32,687 bases of DNA from Planctomycetota bacterium. Its GTDB lineage: Bacteria; Planctomycetota; Phycisphaerae; Phycisphaerales; SM1A02. The notes under the pieces are model-generated. The model made no database searches and was not told the DNA's origin. It was given only the letters and a program-made list of their open reading frames with translations. The stretch spans positions 1 through 32,687 of the forward strand of contig JADFIM010000003.1 of assembly GCA_022566725.1 (NCBI GenBank), read 5' to 3'. The number at the start of each line of letters is the position of its first letter. Position 1 is the stretch's first letter. Positions 9,573-17,910 of the stretch are shown one piece after another. Made by a program: the position numbers and the translations under genes.

Positions 9573-9731
9573 ATGAAGCACAAGACATGGTTCCGGCTGA
9601 TGATCAAAGCGATTGGCGTGCTGCTCATTGGCTTGTCGCTCCCAGGACTCGCAACGTTTGCCGGTCTGATCATTGTGCTGCTTACCGCCACCCCATTCGG
9701 GGCAACGGGATTGGTTGGCCAATCCGGATAG
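9573..9731 (+). CDS. N-terminal part of a split membrane/zinc-ribbon protein
   Basis: The ATG at 9573 has GGAG 8 bases upstream. It gives a 52-residue product with a long hydrophobic segment (IGVLLIGLSLPGLATFAGLIIVLL). It stops at TAG (9729-9731), and the next codon, in the same frame, is the ATG of the zinc-ribbon ORF. As I recall related planctomycete proteins, this helix, a second helix ending LLFGGKWIV, and a CPECGYDL zinc ribbon belong to one polypeptide. The TAG therefore looks like a gene-splitting mutation, although two separately translated short proteins or readthrough cannot be excluded. The gene lies just downstream of rex. Confidence 0.55.
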   Translation: MKHKTWFRLMIKAIGVLLIGLSLPGLATFAGLIIVLLTATPFGATGLVGQSG

Positions 9732-9944
9732 ATGTGGTCGATGTATCTCGCGCCCTACAGTGGTAGCATCGTTCAACTCGCCATCGGCGTCTACTTGCTC
9801 TTCGGCGGCAAGTGGATCGTCAACCTGTGCATTCCATCCAACCGGCCGTACTGCCCGGAATGCGGCTACGACTTGTCCAAGGCAACCAGCGCGAACTGCC
9901 CGGAGTGTGGCGTGAAGCTGCCACGCGATAATTCGACCGGATGA
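9732..9944 (+). CDS. C-terminal part of a split membrane/zinc-ribbon protein
   Basis: A 70-residue ORF that begins directly after an in-frame TAG. It has one hydrophobic helix (IVQLAIGVYLLFGGKWIV), the linker IPSNRPY, and a zinc ribbon with two CPEC knuckles (CPECGYDLSKA and CPECGVKL), the typical planctomycete membrane-proximal zinc ribbon. No independent Shine-Dalgarno is seen, so if expressed it would depend on reinitiation or readthrough from the upstream half. Function is unknown; membrane-tethered ribbons of this kind may bind nucleic acid or protein. Confidence 0.6.
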   Translation: MWSMYLAPYSGSIVQLAIGVYLLFGGKWIVNLCIPSNRPYCPECGYDLSKATSANCPECGVKLPRDNSTG

Positions 9945-10045
9945 GGCAAGCCACCACGCGGACGGTGGCGGAGAAGTGATCCGCGGATGGCCTCGGGGTC
10001 TCTATATCAAGTTCTCACCAACGGCTCGGGACCTCTCGGTGTGCA

Positions 10046-11050
10046 TCACAAGTTCGGCACGTGCATGAGCATCGGCCTCTGGACGCGGGTACCGCGACTG
10101 GGGCGGCGCCGGTCAACCAGCTCGTTGAGCGGCTCACCGTTCACCAGGCGCGCAGGGAACCGTCTCATCAACTCATCGACCTGGGGACTGTAAAGACCGC
10201 TCTGCGGATCGATGGCCGTGCGATCAAACACGCCGACGGTCACGCTGCTCAGTTGCTTGTCATCGTCGTGGTGGAAGTAGGCCTCGAGCCCCGCAGCGCG
10301 GAGCCGGGCGACATATCCCTCAGCTTGCCGGTGAATCTCTGCCAGCGTCAATTGGCCGCTCTCGAAGTCGCCCCACACTGCTACCTCAAGCGTGTACAGC
10401 GGATCAACGTTGGGATAGCGCTTTCGGACCGAAAGAAGTTCAAGGGGATGGAAGCGCCCCTGGGCGGACCGCAGGTTGATGCGGCTGAGCATCGCGCGCG
10501 GAAATACTCGGCGACCGCGACTGGTGATCTGCTTGATCTGTTGCAGGTCTCGCTGAGCAGCGGGGCTCCGAGGGCTCTCGTACTCCCCGTAGACCACGAG
10601 AGACCCCTTGGAGGTTCTATGAACGCGGGGTGTGGCCAGCTCCGGGGCGAGGGTTCGCAGCTGTTGAATCATGCTGGCCGCCGCGGCGGCATGTCCTTCC
10701 TCGGCGAAGGTGGCAAGGACGACGGTCCAAACGCGCGTCGGTATGGTGCCGCGAGCAGCCGTCCGCTGGGCCCGCTGCCCGGCTTGTGAGCGAGGGGCTG
10801 GCGGCTGCCCCGCACCGGGCCTACCGCTCGACAACGGCCTGAGTCGGGCCCAATCGTCACCCCAATCATCGCCCCCCCACGTTGAACCATTGTGGCCCGA
10901 TGAGGCTGTTGCGCCCTGGGGCAGGCTTCGGGGGTGAGGGGCGAGGCCGGAGTGGGCCAACGGAGCTTGATTGCACGCTCCGATCACGCATACTGAGACG
11001 CCGGCCGCAACGGCGTAGCAGACGTTTTTATAGGGTCTTGATTGGTTCAT
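10046..11050 (-). CDS. SPOR-like repeat lipoprotein (predicted)
   Basis: The ATG at 11050 (MNQSRPYK) starts a 334-residue product with a lipoprotein signal whose lipobox is VIGAC; the ORF extends 8 codons further to 11074. After a Gly/Pro/Ser-rich linker there are two domains resembling SPOR domains. The first is about residues 105-180 (WTVVLATFAEEGHAAAAASMIQQL, then LVVYGEYESP). The second is about 215-300 (YTLEVAVWGDF, an Ala/Arg-rich helix, LSSVTVGVFDRTAI). SPOR domains normally bind denuded peptidoglycan glycans, so an outer-envelope role is the best inference. The match is by pattern only, and a planctomycete-specific family is possible. Confidence 0.65.
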   Translation of the reverse strand: MNQSRPYKNVCYAVAAGVSVCVIGACNQAPLAHSGLAPHPRSLPQGATASSGHNGSTWGGDDWGDDWARLRPLSSGRPGAGQPPAPRSQAGQRAQRTAARGTIPTRVWTVVLATFAEEGHAAAAASMIQQLRTLAPELATPRVHRTSKGSLVVYGEYESPRSPAAQRDLQQIKQITSRGRRVFPRAMLSRINLRSAQGRFHPLELLSVRKRYPNVDPLYTLEVAVWGDFESGQLTLAEIHRQAEGYVARLRAAGLEAYFHHDDDKQLSSVTVGVFDRTAIDPQSGLYSPQVDELMRRFPARLVNGEPLNELVDRRRPSRGTRVQRPMLMHVPNL

Positions 11051-11293
11051 GGTCGCACGCAGCTCAGGCAACACGCCGGGGCGATTCGTCCGCCGCCCGC
11101 TACACTCCCAATGATAGGTTCATCTAACGAAGCTGCTGATGATGCACCAATGTGGCGGATCGGCCGAAATTTCAAGCAAAACAGCTCGCGCCGACGATAA
11201 GCACGACGTGGTCGTCGGGCTTCGCGGCCACGCCTCAATACCGCAAGACCGGCTGGCGTAGCGCGGCTTGGCGGCTGCAATGGAGCTGTACTG

Positions 11294-11581
11294 ATGCCCG
11301 ATATCTCGTCCATTGGGCACGGCTCGGTGGGACCAATTGATCGAGCGACCGGCGCCTCGGGCGACCCAGGCGCGATCAAGGCCGGCGATCTCGGTGAACG
11401 TCACGGCGATCGCGTCGAGCTGTCCCAGCACGTCAGGCTGCTGGATCGCCTCCGGCAGATGCCGAATGTGCGCATCGAACTCGTTGAAGAGATCCGCAGC
11501 GCAATCAACAAGGGACGGTACGAGACGCTGGAGAAACTCGAAACCGCCGTCCAGCGGTTGCTCGAGGAGTTGCACGAGTAG
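11294..11581 (+). CDS. FlgM-like anti-sigma-28 protein (predicted)
   Basis: A 95-residue protein with a disordered Gly/Asp/Ser-rich N-terminal half and a helical C-terminal half: DRVELSQHVRLLDRLRQ, then RIELVEEIRSAINKGRYETLEKLETAVQRLLEEL. The pattern VELS near the middle followed by VEEIRSAINKGRY is the hallmark of FlgM, which holds the flagellar sigma factor FliA inactive. In planctomycetes such short FlgM-like proteins also occur away from flagellar genes, as here. GGAG about 8 bases before the ATG supports the start. It is divergent from the SPOR-like lipoprotein gene and convergent with the amidohydrolase gene. No flagellar gene lies in the window. Confidence 0.6.
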   Translation: MPDISSIGHGSVGPIDRATGASGDPGAIKAGDLGERHGDRVELSQHVRLLDRLRQMPNVRIELVEEIRSAINKGRYETLEKLETAVQRLLEELHE

Positions 11582-11690
11582 GTAGATCGGCGAGTCCCCT
11601 TCGCGATCAGATGCCGAGTCCATGCACCGCCGGCATCTCAGGGCTGTGGCTGCAAGAGTGGACGGCCTGGCGCTGCGACCCACGCGCCGG

Positions 11691-13097
11691 TCATTCGGAA
11701 AGCAATCCAAGCTGGCGATATTTCTCGCGGTACTTGCGATACAAGGTCTTGTGGCGATTGCACAGGTCGATGCGGCGCCCATCGATGAATGCGACAAGGA
11801 TGTCCGTAGTGATCTGCAACGGATCGCCGGTGGTGATGATCAAGGTCGCGGCCTTGCCTTCTTCGATGGAGCCGTGCGATCCGCCGAGACCGAGGACCTG
11901 GGCCGCCTCAATCGTCACCGCCCGCAGCGCCGCACCTCTGGGCAGACCGAAAGCAACGGCCGTCGCAGCGTTCTGGCTCAGGCTGCGCTCGTGAGCCGGC
12001 GAAGACCCTGAGGCAATCACAAAGCGTATTCCCGCTTCGTGGAGCTTAGCCGGCAATGTGAAGGGGCTGTCGAATGGAGCGTGGCGCTGCCGAGGTAGGC
12101 GGTGCAGGCCGGTGATTACCACCGGTACGTTGTGCTTGGCAAGCAGCGGCATCGCGCGATCCGCCTCCCGGCCGCCGACGATGACAATGCGAAGATTCCG
12201 CCGAACGGACCAGGCGACCGCTGATTCTATCTGTCCTGGCGAGGAGGCGCGCACGAACACCGGCTTCTCGCCGCCGAGCACAGCTCGCATCGCTTCAAAG
12301 CGCAGATCGGTGGACTGCGTGGGGTCGGCGTCGCGGGCCTGTATGTACGCAGCGGCGTCATCAAAGAGACGCTCGATAGCCTCGAGGTTCTCCTTGATCT
12401 GCTTCCTTTGCTCCTTCTCGCTGGGGCTGTCTGCCCGGCCGCGGCGCGTTGGCTCGGTGCGCGGCCAGTGAATCACCAGACCGGCTTCGGCATCGATGGC
12501 CATTTGCTCCCAAGTCCAGCCGTCAAGGCGAATCGTTGAGCAGCGGCCGGAGACCAGCCCGCCGCGAGGAAAGACCAGCGCGGTCAGGATTCCGCTCGCT
12601 CGAGCCACCGGGATGAGATCCGAATCGGGATTGATCGCTACCGCAGCCCGCACCTCCGGAGTCACGCGGCCATACTCGGTATGGTCGATCGTCACCGCAA
12701 CCGCTTGGGTCTCCACCAGTCCGAGCGTCGTGTCAGCGGAGATCAACCCAGGGTAAACGTGCAGTCCCTCGGCGTTGATCACTGTCGCGTTTTCAATCTG
12801 CGGGTGATCGCCTTGGCCAACATCGGTGATCCGCCCCTCGCGGAAGACGACGTAGCCGTCGGCCAGCGTTGGGCCTGAGATGGTGTGGATGGTGGCGCCG
12901 GCCACAACAATGGGCCGGCTCTGGGGCGGGGCCGGAATCTGGCGCGATTGGGCAAACGCTGAGGTGCTGGCCACAAGCGCCGCCACCGCCGCGACGAAGA
13001 CCAGCGGCAGCTCGTGAAGCAGGGCACAGAGGCGACACCCGGGAGCCGCCCGGCCGGGTAACGGGTGAATACCGATCGTCATGTGATGAATGCTCAT
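11691..13097 (-). CDS. Secreted amidohydrolase-like protein lacking the HxH motif
   Basis: A 468-residue exported protein. The N-terminus has a long basic stretch and then a hydrophobic core (LPLVFVAAVAALVASTSAFA) with cleavage expected after AFA. The rest follows the imidazolonepropionase-like amidohydrolase layout: small beta domain (VAGATIHTISGPTLADGYVVFREGRITDVG), the HVYPGLIS edge of the barrel, GILTALVFPRGGLVSG, and the C-terminal IEEGKAATLIITTGDPLQ strand. Where active members have PGLIDxHxH, this one has PGLISADTT, so the metal-binding HxH is missing and catalysis is doubtful. Its ATG overlaps the stop of the upstream 1060-residue amidohydrolase gene by 4 bases, so the two are translationally coupled and may form one complex. 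Confidence 0.8.
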   Translation of the reverse strand: MSIHHMTIGIHPLPGRAAPGCRLCALLHELPLVFVAAVAALVASTSAFAQSRQIPAPPQSRPIVVAGATIHTISGPTLADGYVVFREGRITDVGQGDHPQIENATVINAEGLHVYPGLISADTTLGLVETQAVAVTIDHTEYGRVTPEVRAAVAINPDSDLIPVARASGILTALVFPRGGLVSGRCSTIRLDGWTWEQMAIDAEAGLVIHWPRTEPTRRGRADSPSEKEQRKQIKENLEAIERLFDDAAAYIQARDADPTQSTDLRFEAMRAVLGGEKPVFVRASSPGQIESAVAWSVRRNLRIVIVGGREADRAMPLLAKHNVPVVITGLHRLPRQRHAPFDSPFTLPAKLHEAGIRFVIASGSSPAHERSLSQNAATAVAFGLPRGAALRAVTIEAAQVLGLGGSHGSIEEGKAATLIITTGDPLQITTDILVAFIDGRRIDLCNRHKTLYRKYREKYRQLGLLSE

Positions 13098-16000
13098 TCG
13101 TCCTGACTCCAGCAGCAGGAGTAGGGTGGGTCGGGATCGTTCCGTTTGATGTCGGGTTCGGTTGCAGGCTGCGTCTTCGGTTGCGTTGCCGGCTCCTGAG
13201 GCGGCTTCGGTTTGCCGTGGGCATCCTTGAGAATCTTTTGAATCAGGCGTTGGCGCTCAGCCTCGGCCCACAGCCGAAGCGCCTGGTCGTGGTCGAGATC
13301 AAAATACTTGGCCCCCTCAATCCAAGTTTGCTCGCATCGGGCGTAGGAGCTCAACGGGCTCTCCGACCAGATCACAAAATCCGCATCCTTGCCGACTTCG
13401 AGTGATCCGATGCGATGGTCGATGCGCAGTTGCCTTGCCGGATTGATCGTGACAAATTTCAAGGCCTCGTCCTCACCAAGTCCGCCGTAGCGGACGGCCT
13501 TGGCGGCTTCGGTGTTCATTCGGCGGGCCAGCTCCGACGAATCGGAGTTGAACGATACCAACACGCCCACGTCGTGCATGAGCGTCCCGTTGTAGGGGAT
13601 GGCGTCCATGACCTCGACCTTGTACGCCCACCAGTCGCTGAAGGTGCTGGCGCCGGCCCCGTGGGCGGCGATGGCCTCGGCAACCTTGTACCCTTCCAGC
13701 ACGTGCTGAAAGGTTCCGATCGTGAAGCCGAACTCCTCGGCCAGGCGAATGAGCATGAGGATCTCGTCCTGGCGATAGCTGTGACAGTGCACCATGCGTT
13801 GACCGCTGAGAATCTCCACCAGCGCGTCCAACTCCAGGTCGCGCGCCGGCGGCATGGTGTGTGTTCGGTCGTCCTCCTTCATTGCTCGATACCGATCCCA
13901 CCGAGCTTGGTAGTCACGGGCGGCGGTGAACGAATCGCGGATGATCGCCTCGACGCCCATGCGAGTATTCGGGTAGCGATCTTTGGATCGTTTTACGTTC
14001 TCACCCAGGGCGAATTTGATCCCGCCGATGGCGTCGTGGATGCGGAAGTCGTCGGCGCTACCCGACCATTTGAGCTTCACCACACTATTTTGACCGCCGA
14101 TGGGATTGGCTGATCCGTGCAATTGATTGGCCGCGGTCAGCCCGCCGGCGAGTTCGCGGTACCAGTTGATGTCGTCTGGATTGACCACATCACCGATGCG
14201 CACCTCGGAAGTGATCGCTTGCGTCCATTCGTTGATGCCGCCGCTGACACCAGTGTGGGAATGGCAATCGATGAGACCGGGCGTGACGTGCTTGCCGGTC
14301 CCGTCGATGCTCTGATCATAGTGACCACCCAGTTCGAACGCGCCGGATCCGATCGCGGTGATCTTGCCATCGACAGCTGCCAGCCAGCCGTTCTCGATGA
14401 CACCGCCCGATCCGCAGGTCCAGATGGTTGCATTGGTAATCAGGATTGATCGAGGTTGCGGGTGCTCGGTTAGCCCGAAGGCTCCCAGGGGATGGACGAG
14501 TTGCTCCGGCGGCGGCTCGATCGCCTCCTCTTCTTCCTCGTCCTCTTCGTCTTCCTCTTCGTCGCCCTCGCCTTCTTGGTCGTCTTCAGTCTCCTCGCTC
14601 TCGTCATCGTTGTCAGCATCGAGCTGATCGTTAGGGTCCCAACCAACGGGAGCCGGTTGAGCTTCCTCGTCGATGGGTTCAGCGTCGCCGTCTTCTTCGG
14701 TGGACGGTGCAATCGTGAAGGCGAATTGTTCGCCGTCAGGCAAGACGCCCGCGCCGACAATCGTGCCTTCGGTCAATACACCTGCCAGCCGAACATAGCC
14801 TTCGATTTCAAAGACCCGGCCGTCCATTACGAACGACAGACGATCATGCTGGAAGACGACCTTCTTGGCCTTGACCTTGGAGCCGTCCGGCAGATGGAGG
14901 GTCAGCTTGGCCTTGATGGTGTCGATATCGACGGGCGCCTCTACACCCCGGTCGGTGCGCAAGATCGCCTTGCCCACAAGCTTGAGATCCGGATCCTTTG
15001 ACACTTCATGCCGACGCCCATTGATCCAGGTGTCTCGGATCTTCGGTTTGCGTTGGAACAGCGAGCCTTCGACCACCACGAGATTGGCGACCTTTCCCTC
15101 CTCGATCGTGCCCATGATGCGGTTTAGCCCCAACAACTTCGCTGGGGTAGTCGTCAGGGCGGCCAGCGCATCATCCTCACTGAGCCCGTACCGGATCGCC
15201 TTTCGCAGTGCAGAAAGAAAGTCGCTTCGCTTCTTGAGCCGATGCGTGGTGAGTGCCACCATCGCACCCGCGTCCAGGAGACGACGAGCGTTGGTCGGCG
15301 CCTGCTCCCACGTCATCATCTCACGAAGAGTGACGTCGTCCGCTTGAAGCGGAGACGAGACCTCAGGCCGGTCGGGATATTTCAGCGGCACGATGATCGG
15401 CAGCCCCGTAGCGACGATCTGCTCAAGGCGACGGAACTCAACGCCGCTGCCCAGAAACATCGCATCGAGGTCAAACTCACGGGCGATTCTGGCGGCCCGT
15501 TGCGCATTGTGCTCATCCGTGACGTCAAACAGCACCGGCTGGCTGCGCCTAATCACGTCGCTGAGAGCCTCAAGTGCATCGGCGCGGATCGGAGGCTCGT
15601 GTCCCAACGGGTCGGCCTGCCAGACCCGCTGGCATGCTGCGTGCCACTGCGCATCGTAGAGCGTCTGGCGGATCAGCGCGATCGCGCCCATCAGCGAGCC
15701 GGGGTAGGTCGCGCTGTCCCAACTGCCGCCGTGGTCAAAGCCGATGGCCATAGCGGCGCGCTCGCGATAGGCCAGAACGTGTTCGTCCTCATCCGCCAGC
15801 GCGACCACGACGCCGCTGCCGCGGAGCACGCCGGCCGATGGATAGACGGCCGCAGCCGTGAACCCCAAGCTCCGCAGATCCTTACGCAACGAACTATCCG
15901 GGGCCGGCTGATCGACCATCTGTACTTGTGGATGAACGCGCTGGTTCCAATGCGCGCCAACTCCATCGGGAATCTTCTCGACATCGACCAACAGCGCCGC

Positions 16001-16276
16001 GTCGATGAGACCGGGGTAGACCGTCATGCCATCCCCCGGCCAGATGCGCGCTTCAGGAGGAATATCGAGATCATCGCCCACGGCCTCAATCACGCCCGCG
16101 CGGATGACGATCGACGCGTTCTCGATCCGTTGTCCGGGCGCGATGACGACCGTCGCGCCGATGATGGCATGGGTTCTCAGATCAGCCGGTCGAATCCCGT
16201 TGACCGGAGCGGTCTGGGCCAAGCTCGGCGCTGCCGCCGTCATCACCACGAAGATGCTCAGGATTCTCCAGCGCAT
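13094..16276 (-). CDS. Secreted tandem amidohydrolase with acidic linker
   Basis: A 1060-residue exported protein (signal MRWRILSIFVVMTAAAPSLAQ) with two imidazolonepropionase-type amidohydrolase units. The first (about residues 25-420) has VYPGLIDAALLVDV in place of the HxH strand and looks non-catalytic, but keeps IEEGKVANLVVVEG. A beta-rich stretch follows, then a strongly acidic Asp/Glu linker at about 545-590. The second unit (about 605-1010) is complete: GLIDCHSHTG (HxH), MVHCHSYRQDE, GTFQHVLEGYK, SFNSDSSE and a closing LEVGKDADFVIWS. Active members hydrolyse cyclic amides, dipeptides or related C-N bonds with divalent metals; the substrate here is unknown. The tail is Lys/Pro/Thr-rich. 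The downstream single-unit gene overlaps its stop, giving a predicted two-gene operon. Confidence 0.85.
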   Translation of the reverse strand: MRWRILSIFVVMTAAAPSLAQTAPVNGIRPADLRTHAIIGATVVIAPGQRIENASIVIRAGVIEAVGDDLDIPPEARIWPGDGMTVYPGLIDAALLVDVEKIPDGVGAHWNQRVHPQVQMVDQPAPDSSLRKDLRSLGFTAAAVYPSAGVLRGSGVVVALADEDEHVLAYRERAAMAIGFDHGGSWDSATYPGSLMGAIALIRQTLYDAQWHAACQRVWQADPLGHEPPIRADALEALSDVIRRSQPVLFDVTDEHNAQRAARIAREFDLDAMFLGSGVEFRRLEQIVATGLPIIVPLKYPDRPEVSSPLQADDVTLREMMTWEQAPTNARRLLDAGAMVALTTHRLKKRSDFLSALRKAIRYGLSEDDALAALTTTPAKLLGLNRIMGTIEEGKVANLVVVEGSLFQRKPKIRDTWINGRRHEVSKDPDLKLVGKAILRTDRGVEAPVDIDTIKAKLTLHLPDGSKVKAKKVVFQHDRLSFVMDGRVFEIEGYVRLAGVLTEGTIVGAGVLPDGEQFAFTIAPSTEEDGDAEPIDEEAQPAPVGWDPNDQLDADNDDESEETEDDQEGEGDEEEDEEDEEEEEAIEPPPEQLVHPLGAFGLTEHPQPRSILITNATIWTCGSGGVIENGWLAAVDGKITAIGSGAFELGGHYDQSIDGTGKHVTPGLIDCHSHTGVSGGINEWTQAITSEVRIGDVVNPDDINWYRELAGGLTAANQLHGSANPIGGQNSVVKLKWSGSADDFRIHDAIGGIKFALGENVKRSKDRYPNTRMGVEAIIRDSFTAARDYQARWDRYRAMKEDDRTHTMPPARDLELDALVEILSGQRMVHCHSYRQDEILMLIRLAEEFGFTIGTFQHVLEGYKVAEAIAAHGAGASTFSDWWAYKVEVMDAIPYNGTLMHDVGVLVSFNSDSSELARRMNTEAAKAVRYGGLGEDEALKFVTINPARQLRIDHRIGSLEVGKDADFVIWSESPLSSYARCEQTWIEGAKYFDLDHDQALRLWAEAERQRLIQKILKDAHGKPKPPQEPATQPKTQPATEPDIKRNDPDPPYSCCWSQDE

Positions 16277-16379
16277 CGACAGACTCCGTCCCGGACAAAG
16301 AGAGCAATCCTAGCAGAGTCCGCGGGTGTGATGTGCCGTCTCAGCCGGCGGATTGACCCAAACGCCCGGCCTTCGCTTC

Positions 16380-17360
16380 CTAGGAGCAGGTGCCGCAGGG
16401 GTTGCCGCCGGCGACAGAGCACCACTCGCCCAGCAGCTTCGTCAGGTCGTGCGAATCCACGCACCCATCCGGGAAGCTATCCGCTCCTGAGATGTCCGCG
16501 AGGGCGAGATTCGCTGGCGTGCAGTTCTCGCAGGGCGGGCTCGGCGGGTTCGGATCGTTGACGGCGGAGCACCACGCGCCGAGCATGGCCACGAGGTCAG
16601 ACCCGTCAACGCATCCATCGGGCACATCGCCCGGCCCGGTAATGTCGGCCGGGAAGGGCGAGATCGAGGTGAAGTAGAAGTTGTAGTAGGGGAGCACGTC
16701 ACCAAGAAGACCTGCGATACCCCACTGAATGTTGGCGAAGCCCCGGATGTGCTCGCCGTTGGCGACGTTGAATTGGGCCACCAGGACGCGGCCGTTTCGA
16801 TCCGGCTCGCCATAGGGTGCCGGCGGGATCGTCACCACGGCCTGATTGTCAAGGGTCCAGGCCCAGTCCGGAGGAAAGGTCAGACCCCAGCCGAAGATGT
16901 ACGGGCCGTCAGTGTCCGGATTAATGACGGGGGTGTAGCCCGCCGCGTTGCCGATGGTCATGAACGTGTCGAAGATTAGGCCTGTCGGGTTAAAGCTCCA
17001 GCCGGAGGAGTTGTCGGCGATGGGGCCGCCACCGTCCCCTGCGCCGCCGAACAGCGCCTCATACAAGCCGCTGCCCGGAGTTATGCCGTCGGCCAGCACG
17101 TTCTCGATGGTCATCGGCGTGCCATCGAGCGCCACCCCGATGGCCGTCATCCGGTCGTTGGGATCATTGAAGTGGGCGTATACGCGGTACACGTCACGAA
17201 GTTGGCCGTCGGGGATGTTGCCGTCAAACTCCGCATCGGATGTGTTCCAGTTGTTGGCGAACAGTTCGACTGTGAGCATGACGAAATCTGCCGAAGCCGT
17301 GCCCGCGAGCATAAACACGCCACAGATACCTGCGATCGCGGGAGCAATGATCTTCTTCAT
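16380..17360 (-). CDS. Secreted protein with two dockerin-like Cys-rich repeats
   Basis: A 326-residue exported protein with signal MKKIIAPAIAGICGVFMLAGTASA. The region from about 25 to 240 is a beta-rich domain (TVELFANNWNTS, VYRVYAHFNDPNDR) of a kind I associate with planctomycete secreted proteins. The C-terminus has two EF-hand/dockerin-like repeats: DITGPGDVPDGCVDGSDLVAMLGAWCS and DISGADSFPDGCVDSHDLTKLLGEWCS, each with Asp-rich calcium-loop positions and paired cysteines. This matches what is called a GC-type dockerin anchor in Phycisphaerae. Translation should be strong: AAAGGAGGT sits 7 bases before the ATG. A sigma-70-like promoter is visible about 95 bases upstream. Ligand and partner are unknown. 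Confidence 0.8.
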   Translation of the reverse strand: MKKIIAPAIAGICGVFMLAGTASADFVMLTVELFANNWNTSDAEFDGNIPDGQLRDVYRVYAHFNDPNDRMTAIGVALDGTPMTIENVLADGITPGSGLYEALFGGAGDGGGPIADNSSGWSFNPTGLIFDTFMTIGNAAGYTPVINPDTDGPYIFGWGLTFPPDWAWTLDNQAVVTIPPAPYGEPDRNGRVLVAQFNVANGEHIRGFANIQWGIAGLLGDVLPYYNFYFTSISPFPADITGPGDVPDGCVDGSDLVAMLGAWCSAVNDPNPPSPPCENCTPANLALADISGADSFPDGCVDSHDLTKLLGEWCSVAGGNPCGTCS

Positions 17361-17910
17361 TTCGCGGACCTCCTTTGCTTGAGCTCAATGACCGCAACAA
17401 GATTCAGCGGGCCGCAGTCGCGTCGCTGCTGCCGTCTCTCAACACTGTATCCAACATACCGCGATTGCGGGTAGAGTCAACACGCAAATGGGGTGTTTTC
17501 GCCATCGATATTCTGCAAGAGGGTAGAACTTTCAGTGTCCGGTCGGGCCTGTCGTGGAACCCGCTGTGGCGGAAGGTCCGGGCAATTGGGAACGACTTCC
17601 TGCGGCCATCATCTTCGTGCTTCCGGGCGGATGATCCTCATGGCGCGCGTCGATCATGCTCAGGGGTGACGGCTTCTATGCCGCCTCTCTCTTTGTGCGG
17701 CCGACCCCGTGCGCTCACCGGGGGCTTCTTGGTTTCGGCGCGCGCACGAAACGGGTTGGTCGGATAATTCATCTCGATTTTTTTCGACGATCCTTTCTGT
17801 GAACCGGCGGTGATTGCACGATCTGCGGACGCGGCAGCGCGCGCCAGGTGTGCCTTGGGCCCAAGGGTGAAGAGCGAACCGTTCCGCACCGCCTTTGGAA
17901 GGTTGCTGCA
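17361..17910. other. Divergent intergenic region between dockerin-like gene and portal gene (550 bases)
   Basis: The longest stretch in the window without a supported gene. The left part holds the ribosome binding site and candidate promoter of the minus-strand secreted protein. The ORFs at 17375-17767 (+) and 17638-17985 (-) have no conserved pattern and I treat them as chance. The right part should hold the promoter of the phage head module, but I see no convincing hexamers. The left boundary of the phage insertion, and any att site, is expected here; I found no tRNA or clear direct repeat marking it. Confidence 0.5.
17453..17480 (-). promoter_or_regulatory. Candidate sigma-70-type promoter of the dockerin-like gene
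   Basis: On the minus strand TTGACT (17480-17475) and TATGTT (17458-17453) are separated by 16 bases, matching the -35 and -10 hexamers at 5 of 6 and 4 of 6 positions. Transcription would start near 17446 and give an untranslated leader of about 85 bases before the strong AAAGGAGGT ribosome binding site. This is a pattern match without expression data. Confidence 0.45.

Noticed and set aside
11120-11797. 225-residue minus-strand ORF
   Set aside because: It is the antisense of the FlgM-like gene and overlaps the amidohydrolase end; no family pattern.
14470-14760. Simple CTTCCTCGTC-like repeats as a CRISPR or microsatellite array
   Set aside because: They are Asp/Glu codons of the acidic linker with no regular spacer-repeat structure. 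No CRISPR array was seen anywhere in the window.
15242-16561. 439-residue + strand ORF
   Set aside because: Antisense to the tandem amidohydrolase and its upstream region; Arg/Pro-rich with no domain pattern.
17375-17767. 130-residue ORF in the 550-base intergenic region
   Set aside because: No recognisable composition or motif; it overlaps the candidate promoter of the opposite-strand gene.
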